In this document: one piece after another, positions 7,540-11,695 of the stretch
How positions within the stretch are numbered: the stretch's first letter is position 1
How the letters are laid out: each line of letters begins with the position of its first letter
Assembly (NCBI GenBank): GCA_003152795.1
Contig: PMBA01000286.1
Span: forward strand, 1 to 11,695
DNA: 11,695 bases
DNA from: Acidobacteriaceae bacterium
Lineage (GTDB): Bacteria; Acidobacteriota; Terriglobia; Terriglobales; Acidobacteriaceae
Reading direction: 5' to 3'
Notes under the pieces: model-generated
The model's database searches: none
Seen by the model: only the letters and a program-made list of their open reading frames with translations
What the model was told of the DNA's origin: nothing
Made by a program: the position numbers and the translations under genes

Positions 7540-8010
7540 ATGTTTGGAGATACCGTTCTCCCTGCGTCCACCCTGATCCAGCTTCACGGCGTAGCCTGGG
7601 ATCAGCCCGCGGACCTCTCCAGCCGGGCCGTGCAGGAAAAGCTGAGTCCGGTTGCCATCCGCGCATTTTTCCGTCTCACAGCGCACTGGAACCTGCGTGA
7701 CGAGGACGCCCGCGCTTTGCTCGGCGGCGTCTCCAACGGCTCGTTTTATCAGCTCAAACGCAGCACCACCAGACCCTCGGACGCCAAGATTCTCGATCAG
7801 GACAAGCTCACGCGCGTATCCCTGCTGGTCGGCATCTTCAAGGCTCTCAATATCCTCTACGGGACCAAGCTCGCCGACGCCTGGGTGCAACTGGCGAACT
7901 CCAATCCCGTGTTCGGCGGTCAGACGCCGCTGGCCTGCATGTTGAAGGGCGGAGTGCCTTCCATGCTGCGCGTGCGCCAGTTGCTGGACGCCCGCCGCGG
8001 CGGTCTGTAA
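7540..8010 (+). CDS. Antitoxin of the Xre/MbcA/ParS family (RES-Xre system)
   Basis: A 156-residue protein. The N-terminal half (about 36-90, LSPVAIRAFFRLTAHWNLRDEDARALLG then GSFYQLKR) has the length and spacing of an Xre-type helix-turn-helix. The C-terminal 60 residues match the toxin-binding domain (formerly DUF2384): LADAWVQLANSNPVFGG, the TPL motif and a closing GGVPSMLRVRQLLDARRGG. It is expected to bind the toxin encoded directly downstream and block its NAD+ pocket, and to bind its own promoter through the helix-turn-helix. The toxin gene starts 15 bases after this stop codon, a normal order for the family. The GC content and codon style look like those of the neighbours. Confidence in the family is high; DNA-binding target sites are inferred. 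Confidence 0.9.
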   Translation: MFGDTVLPASTLIQLHGVAWDQPADLSSRAVQEKLSPVAIRAFFRLTAHWNLRDEDARALLGGVSNGSFYQLKRSTTRPSDAKILDQDKLTRVSLLVGIFKALNILYGTKLADAWVQLANSNPVFGGQTPLACMLKGGVPSMLRVRQLLDARRGGL

Positions 8011-8025
8011 TACCCCAAGGCACAT

Positions 8026-8727
8026 ATGCTCCCCAGGACCACACCAATTTCCCAGGACGACACCCACCGCCTCATTCCCAATCGTTTCTATCAGGAGGGC
8101 GAGAGCGTCCTGTCGCGGCTCGGACTTCCACCTGCGCAAATGGAGCATCTGTTCCAACTCGACGACGCCACCAACGAACGGCTGGCGGGCGAAGCTAACC
8201 TGCTCCCCGGAATCACCGTGCACGAATTGGTTTTCGGCGTGCCTCACTCCCGCATCATCAACGCCGCCTTCACCCACGCCCGCACCGGGGGTAGTCGCTT
8301 CAGTGGAGAGGACCGCGGCGCCTGGTACGCCGGCTTCTCACTGAAGACCGCGCAGGCCGAGGTCGCCTTCCATTATGGCGAAGGATTGCGCGAGGTTAAT
8401 TGGCAGGAAGAAGAGACCGTTGCTTACCGCGAGTACCTGGCCGACTTTCGCGGCGAGTTCCACGATCTGCGTGACGGCCTTCAGCGCGCCAACACCGATT
8501 CCAGGAAGTATCTGCAGCCCGACAGCTATCGCGCGTCCCAGCAACTGGGGCGCCGATTGCTCGATCAAGGCTCGGCCGGAGTCGTCTATCCCAGCGTTCG
8601 CCACGCCGCCGGCACCTGCATTGCCTGCTTCCGTCCCGCTCTGGTCGGCAACGTACGAGAAGGAGCGCGGGTCACCTTCACGTTCCCCGATGCATTTCAC
8701 GCGCCCAAGGTAAAGGTCTCCCGCTAG
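8026..8727 (+). CDS. RES-domain toxin (NAD+ phosphorylase/glycohydrolase type)
   Basis: A 233-residue protein. RES toxins stop growth by destroying cellular NAD+ and are kept inactive by the adjacent Xre-type antitoxin. The RES core runs from about residue 74 to 215. Visible key residues are Arg91 in GGSRFSG, Tyr101 in GAWYAGFS, Glu112 in TAQAEVAFH, and Ser190 in GVVYPSVRHAAGTCIACF. These correspond to the conserved R, Y, E and S of the family. About 70 residues precede the core (QEGESVLSRLGLPP, then DDATNERLAGEANLLPG), longer than in the compact members of the family. The start ATG has AAGG 5 bases upstream. It is co-transcribed with the antitoxin and ends before a hairpin at 8774-8800. All catalytic residues are present, so the toxin is likely active. 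Confidence 0.92.
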   Translation: MLPRTTPISQDDTHRLIPNRFYQEGESVLSRLGLPPAQMEHLFQLDDATNERLAGEANLLPGITVHELVFGVPHSRIINAAFTHARTGGSRFSGEDRGAWYAGFSLKTAQAEVAFHYGEGLREVNWQEEETVAYREYLADFRGEFHDLRDGLQRANTDSRKYLQPDSYRASQQLGRRLLDQGSAGVVYPSVRHAAGTCIACFRPALVGNVREGARVTFTFPDAFHAPKVKVSR

Positions 8728-8741
8728 AACCAGCGCCGGTA

Positions 8742-8800
8742 GAGATGGGCGGGCGCCCACTCGGCGCGTGCCTCATTCATCGCGCACTTTGCGATGAGTG
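8742..8800. terminator. Hairpin cluster between convergent toxin and kdsD genes
   Basis: CATTCATCGC (8774-8783) pairs with GCGATGAGTG (8791-8800) across the 7-base loop gcacttt; 9 of 10 pairs are Watson-Crick and one is T-G. A second small hairpin, TGGGCG/CGCCCA, lies just upstream, near 8746-8759. CCCACTC (8756-8762) can pair alternatively with GAGTGGG (8796-8802). The gap separates two gene ends that face each other, so a shared terminator is likely. No T run follows, and a dispersed repeat is an alternative reading. Confidence 0.5.
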
Positions 8801-8814
8801 GGAACTCGACATCG

Positions 8815-9822
8815 CTACACCATCTCCGTGCCCCACAGATCATGCAGATGCACAATCCCCTGCAATCGCCGCTCCCCATCCACAACAACGAGCGAAGTAA
8901 TCTTCATCTCTTCCATGTGCGCCAGCGCCGTGGCTGCGAACTCCTGCGCCGCAATGGTTTTCGGTAATCTCGTCATGCAATCCTCGGCCGTCAGGTCGAG
9001 CGCATCTTTGCCGCGCTGCTCCAGCAGTCGCCGCAAATCGCCGTCGCTGATCACGCCCAGCAGACGATCGCCTTCGACCACCGCCGTCATCCCCAGCTTC
9101 TTGCGCGACATTTCGTAAATCACGTCCGGCATCTTCGTCTGCGCCGTCACCCGCGGCACCGCGTCTCCCGAGTGCATCAACGATTCCACCCGCGCCAGCC
9201 GCTTGCCCAGCTTTCCACCCGGATGCAGGTTGGCAAAGTCCTCTTCCTTGAATCCGCGCTTTTCCGAAAGCGCCACCGCCAAAGCATCGCCCAGCGCAAG
9301 CATGGTGGTGGTAGAAGCGGTCGGAGCAAGCCCCAGCGAGCAAGCTTCCTTGGAGATCGAACAGTCCAGAGCGACGTCAGCAGCCGCCGCCAGAGTAGAA
9401 GCCCGTGTAGAGCGGACGCCCCCGCCCGCCAGGTTTTCTGCCATGTCGTCGCAAGTCATGCTGATCAGCGGCACCTGCAGCCGCTTGATCGTCGCCACCA
9501 ACTGCAGAATTTCTTCCGTCTGGCCGCTGGCCGAAAGCGCCAGCACCACATCGCCGCGCACGATCATCCCCAGATCGCCATGCAGCGCCTCCACCGGATG
9601 CAGGTAGAGCGCCGGCGACCCGGTCGAACTTAACGTTGCCGCAATCTTGCGGGCGATCAGCCCGCTCTTCCCCATTCCGGTCACAACCACGCGCCCCCGG
9701 CAGCCGAACATGAGTTCCAGCGCCCGGTTGAAGTCCGCAGCCATCGGTCCGGCCAGGCGGTCCGCCAGCGCCCGCAACGCCTCCGCCTCGATGCGCACCA
9801 CGTTTTCGCCCACATGTTTCAT
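8815..9822 (-). CDS. kdsD: Arabinose-5-phosphate isomerase KdsD (SIS + two CBS domains)
   Basis: A 335-residue enzyme that converts ribulose-5-phosphate to arabinose-5-phosphate, the first step to Kdo, the inner sugar of LPS. The SIS domain (about 35-190) has VTGMGKSGLIARKIAATLSSTG, the LHGDLG motif, SASGQTEEIL, KEACSLGLAPTASTT and LGDALAVAL. The linker NLHPGGKLG leads to two CBS domains (about 212-268 and 280-335). From memory of E. coli KdsD (Lys59, Glu111, Glu152, His193), the counterparts are Lys52, Glu104, Glu159 and His200. Spacing matches except for an extra 14 residues between Glu104 and Glu159. The ATG has no Shine-Dalgarno site; an extended -10 box lies 9 bases upstream. The gene starts 25 bases after the K+-channel-like gene on the same strand, so it may also be read through from there. 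Confidence 0.95.
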   Translation of the reverse strand: MKHVGENVVRIEAEALRALADRLAGPMAADFNRALELMFGCRGRVVVTGMGKSGLIARKIAATLSSTGSPALYLHPVEALHGDLGMIVRGDVVLALSASGQTEEILQLVATIKRLQVPLISMTCDDMAENLAGGGVRSTRASTLAAAADVALDCSISKEACSLGLAPTASTTTMLALGDALAVALSEKRGFKEEDFANLHPGGKLGKRLARVESLMHSGDAVPRVTAQTKMPDVIYEMSRKKLGMTAVVEGDRLLGVISDGDLRRLLEQRGKDALDLTAEDCMTRLPKTIAAQEFAATALAHMEEMKITSLVVVDGERRLQGIVHLHDLWGTEMV

Positions 9823-9842
9823 GAAGGAGGAATGTTAGCAGA
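9821..9842 (-). promoter_or_regulatory. kdsD: Extended -10 element of kdsD
   Basis: Minus-strand TGCTAACAT (9832-9840) is an extended -10 box, and TTCC follows. The ATG is 9 bases beyond it, with no Shine-Dalgarno site, so the leader would be very short or absent. The -35 box is poor. A 22-base stretch here matches 19 of 22 positions with 11007-11028 in front of the channel gene. Confidence 0.45.
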
Positions 9843-9847
9843 AGCCC

Positions 9848-10990
9848 TCAGAAGTGGTCGTCAGCCGGTCGTCCCGGACGCTCCAAGGCTCGCGCCTGAA
9901 TCGCCCGGTCCCACGGACCACCCTTCCAGTTGTCTTTCTTGCCATCCGTACGAATCCATGGCGGCAGGGTCATCAACAGGCGCAGACTGAGCGCGTGCAC
10001 ATAAGGTTCGTAGAGCATCCGCAATTCCGCCAGCCGTTCCGGGGCATCCGCGCCATTGTAGAGAGTCACACCGTGCTGGGCCAGTTCCGTCCGCAGACGA
10101 GTCAGTTCTGGGCCCGCCAGCCGATCGCCATCGTGGGGACTGTACTGCGAACTCACCACCTGCGCGAGATCGACGGCAGCGTGCCGCGCCATGGCAAACG
10201 TAAGCTTCGCCTGGTCCGAGTGAATGCCTTCCACTCCGGTCATGACCAGCGACGTGACATCAAGCATGACCGTCACCGCGCTCAACCAGGATTGATTGCT
10301 ATGCTGCGAGCGAAAGAACACGAGCACCGGATAGGAGATGTGACTCGATAGAAGGTCGGCGCACCAGCGCTCCCAGTCGCGAAAAATCTCGTCGAGCACG
10401 GTTTGTTCGGGACAGCACCCCAACCGCCCCAGAAACTCAGCGGCGCTCGGCGGAGACCCGGCCCGCGCATCGAGCAGCGAAATCTCAATCTCGCGCGCGG
10501 CAAAGGAATTGTAGATAACCGGCAGATATCCGATCACAACTCCGAGGAACGCGAAGCCCATGCCCGCTTCCATCACCGCAAGGGCGCGGGCGGCGGCATT
10601 GTTCGGCGTGATATCTCCATAGCCCAGCGTGAAAAAAGTTTCGCCGCTCAGGTAGAGCACTTTCCAAAATGTGATTTTTTCATTCGCCAGCGTCAGATGT
10701 TCGCCCAGTCCGTACTGCACACAGGCGAATCCAAAAATCAGGCCGAGCGCCCAAAAGCCCATCAGCGGGATCAGCGACAGCGGCCCAAAATAGGCCAGGA
10801 ATCCCTCGCGCCGGTTCGCGGACTTGATGTGCCGCCCAATTCTGGTCCAGAGCCCCCAGCTATTCCGGTAGAACCAACCGGTGATGCGAAAACTGCGTTT
10901 GATGCGCCGCGGCAAAACCACGGTCTCAAACGCATCCATGAGGATGATGAAGATAAGAACAACGCCGGCGATCGATGCCCACCAATGCAT
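9848..10990 (-). CDS. K+-channel-like membrane protein with unusual C-terminal domain
   Basis: A 380-residue protein. A membrane helix at residues 5-24 (VVLIFIILMDAF) and another at about 67-92 precede a pore loop. The selectivity filter TLGYGD is at 121-126, after ETFF. A last helix follows at about 134-160 (GFAFLGVVIGYLPVIY). This is the two-helix-plus-pore ion-channel fold (Ion_trans_2), with an additional N-terminal helix. The remaining 220 residues are cytoplasmic and show no RCK/TrkA nucleotide-binding glycine motif. They look mainly helical (HSNQSW..., DQAKLTFAMARHAAVDLAQV), so gating is not explained. The ATG lacks a Shine-Dalgarno site. Potassium is the likely ion by the GYGD filter. 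It is 25 bases from kdsD, and the two may form an operon. Confidence 0.88.
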   Translation of the reverse strand: MHWWASIAGVVLIFIILMDAFETVVLPRRIKRSFRITGWFYRNSWGLWTRIGRHIKSANRREGFLAYFGPLSLIPLMGFWALGLIFGFACVQYGLGEHLTLANEKITFWKVLYLSGETFFTLGYGDITPNNAAARALAVMEAGMGFAFLGVVIGYLPVIYNSFAAREIEISLLDARAGSPPSAAEFLGRLGCCPEQTVLDEIFRDWERWCADLLSSHISYPVLVFFRSQHSNQSWLSAVTVMLDVTSLVMTGVEGIHSDQAKLTFAMARHAAVDLAQVVSSQYSPHDGDRLAGPELTRLRTELAQHGVTLYNGADAPERLAELRMLYEPYVHALSLRLLMTLPPWIRTDGKKDNWKGGPWDRAIQARALERPGRPADDHF

Positions 10991-11006
10991 AGGCGATGAG
11001 ATTCAG

Positions 11007-11028
11007 ATGAAGCGGGAATGGTAGCAGA
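11007..11028 (-). promoter_or_regulatory. Extended -10 element upstream of the channel gene
   Basis: Minus-strand TGCTACCAT (11018-11026) followed by TCC. It ends 27 bases before the ATG at 10990, and no Shine-Dalgarno site is seen in the leader. It is nearly identical to the element before kdsD. Confidence 0.45.
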
Positions 11029-11096
11029 TTCAGAAACGGCTGCACGCGGGTAAAACCTGGATTAAGGGACCCTCCGTCGGCGCAACTGGCCAAACT

Positions 11097-11630
11097 CTAG
11101 CGCATGGCCTCCCAAACGCTGAGGTGAGCGTGCGCCAGTTTCACCTTACCTTCTTCCTCGGTAAGAACGCCGAGCTTACCGCGTTGCTCATTCACACCCA
11201 TTCGCACATGCTGTTGAAGATAGTAGGTCTTGCCCGCTTCAACCTCTAATTTCAAGACGCTGTAAGTCTCCGTGGCCGAGCAGAAATGGTGCACCCCTGG
11301 TTCCAGAGTAAAGTAGAAATAGTTGTTGCCACGGTTCACTCCCTTCCAAACGCCGTCAACCGCCAACTTGCTTTGGAACTTATGTCCCATCATCGAAGGT
11401 CGGAGAACGTAGATGAGCGCCTTGTCCGCGGGCGGCTCTGGAGTTGGATGGTCGCCCTTGTCCGTCCGGGTCTCGTAGTCGACTTCATTTGCCTTGGTGC
11501 CACAAGCTCTTAGCTCCAAATCATAGGAGGTCGGTTGGCCGGAGTCTTCCTGGTTTCGTGCAAATGCAAACAGCGGCAACACGATCAGCAAGCCGACCGC
11601 TGCCGCCGGCAGTTTTCGAAGCCGTATCAT
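11097..11630 (-). CDS. Secreted DUF2846-like protein of unknown function
   Basis: A 177-residue protein with a signal peptide (MIRLRKLPAAAVGLLIVLPLFAFA, likely cut after residue 24). The mature part has a short linker with THPTPEPP-like residues, then a beta-rich domain: KALIYVLRPSMMGHKFQSKL, VDGVWKGVNRGNNYFYFTLEPGVHHFC, LEVEAGKTYYLQQHV. The pattern of IYVLRP, GVN.G.YFYF..PG.H and AG.TYYL is that of DUF2846, small periplasmic or lipoprotein domains whose role is unknown. It is not a lipoprotein here: the signal lacks a lipobox cysteine. ATG at 11630 was chosen because the signal peptide starts there, with a G-rich run 6 bases upstream. The longer GTG start at 11660 overlaps the possible stop of an upstream gene and would prefix ten polar residues. 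Confidence 0.75.
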   Translation of the reverse strand: MIRLRKLPAAAVGLLIVLPLFAFARNQEDSGQPTSYDLELRACGTKANEVDYETRTDKGDHPTPEPPADKALIYVLRPSMMGHKFQSKLAVDGVWKGVNRGNNYFYFTLEPGVHHFCSATETYSVLKLEVEAGKTYYLQQHVRMGVNEQRGKLGVLTEEEGKVKLAHAHLSVWEAMR

Positions 11631-11636
11631 CCAGCG

Positions 11637-11645
11637 CCCCCCCTT
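11637..11645 (-). promoter_or_regulatory. G-rich ribosome binding site candidate
   Basis: Minus-strand AAGGGGGGG, 6 bases before the ATG at 11630. It favours this start over the GTG at 11660, which has no such site. Confidence 0.4.
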
Positions 11646-11656
11646 CCCAACGTCCC

Positions 11657-11695
11657 TCACGGCGTGCTGTGCGCCGCCTCCAGCGCCTTCTTCAC
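11657..11695 (-). CDS. Possible 3' end of a gene running in from the right edge
   Basis: On the minus strand one frame reads KKALEAAHSTP followed by TGA at 11659-11657, with amino-acid composition of a real protein end. The TGA overlaps the alternative GTG start (11660) of the DUF2846-like gene as GTGA, the classic arrangement of coupled genes. Only 39 bases are visible and the other open frame continues into the DUF2846-like gene, so this is weak evidence. Confidence 0.2.
   Translation of the reverse strand: MKKALEAAHSTP

Noticed and set aside
7366..8277. 303-codon minus-strand open frame covering the toxin-antitoxin operon
   Set aside because: It is long, but both plus-strand proteins show family motifs and a strong promoter. 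The reverse frame shows none.

Overview
The window is a stretch of GC-rich bacterial chromosome, most likely from an acidobacterium of the Terriglobia/Koribacter type. This is an inference from overall gene style: an Acidobacteria-like MreB, secreted FecR-domain and TonB-C-domain proteins, Sel1-repeat proteins, and degenerate intergenic repeats typical of soil genomes. No rRNA, tRNA, CRISPR array, IS element or phage gene was seen.

Layout from left to right. (1) Positions 1-1847, minus strand: the 5' part of mreB (cell-shape actin) runs off the left edge. Upstream of it lies a membrane-anchored FecR-domain protein with Ig-like domains. (2) A 313-bp divergent intergenic region leads to a plus-strand aldehyde dehydrogenase (2161-3699) of the YcbD / ketoglutarate-semialdehyde type. 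(3) A 306-bp gap with a hairpin and a repeat-like remnant precedes a small secreted TonB-C-domain protein (4006-4347). (4) An AlaA-like alanine aminotransferase follows (4430-5638). It converges with an isoprenylcysteine-methyltransferase-like membrane protein on the minus strand (5841-6449). (5) A secreted Sel1-repeat protein (6572-7369). (6) A two-gene type II toxin-antitoxin operon: an Xre/MbcA/ParS-type antitoxin (7540-8010) and a RES-domain NAD+-degrading toxin (8026-8727). (7) On the minus strand, a two-gene unit of a K+-channel-like protein (9848-10990) and kdsD, arabinose-5-phosphate isomerase (8815-9822). Upstream of it is a DUF2846-like secreted protein (11097-11630). A possible gene end sits at the right edge.

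Most genes are household or envelope genes: MreB for shape, KdsD for the Kdo sugar of LPS, and secreted FecR, TonB-C, Sel1 and DUF2846 proteins. They do not form one pathway. The accessory piece is the RES-Xre toxin-antitoxin pair, whose promoter is the best in the window: TTGACA, 17 bp, CATAAT, with the start codon 6 bases further on and no Shine-Dalgarno site.

The most notable non-coding pattern is an element TAnnATTCC just upstream of four genes (alaA, the antitoxin, kdsD and the channel). In three of them it lies only 1-6 bases before the start codon and no Shine-Dalgarno site is present. This suggests a recurring -10/initiator element and leaderless or nearly leaderless mRNAs. The second is an apparent 14-residue insertion in KdsD between two active-site glutamates.
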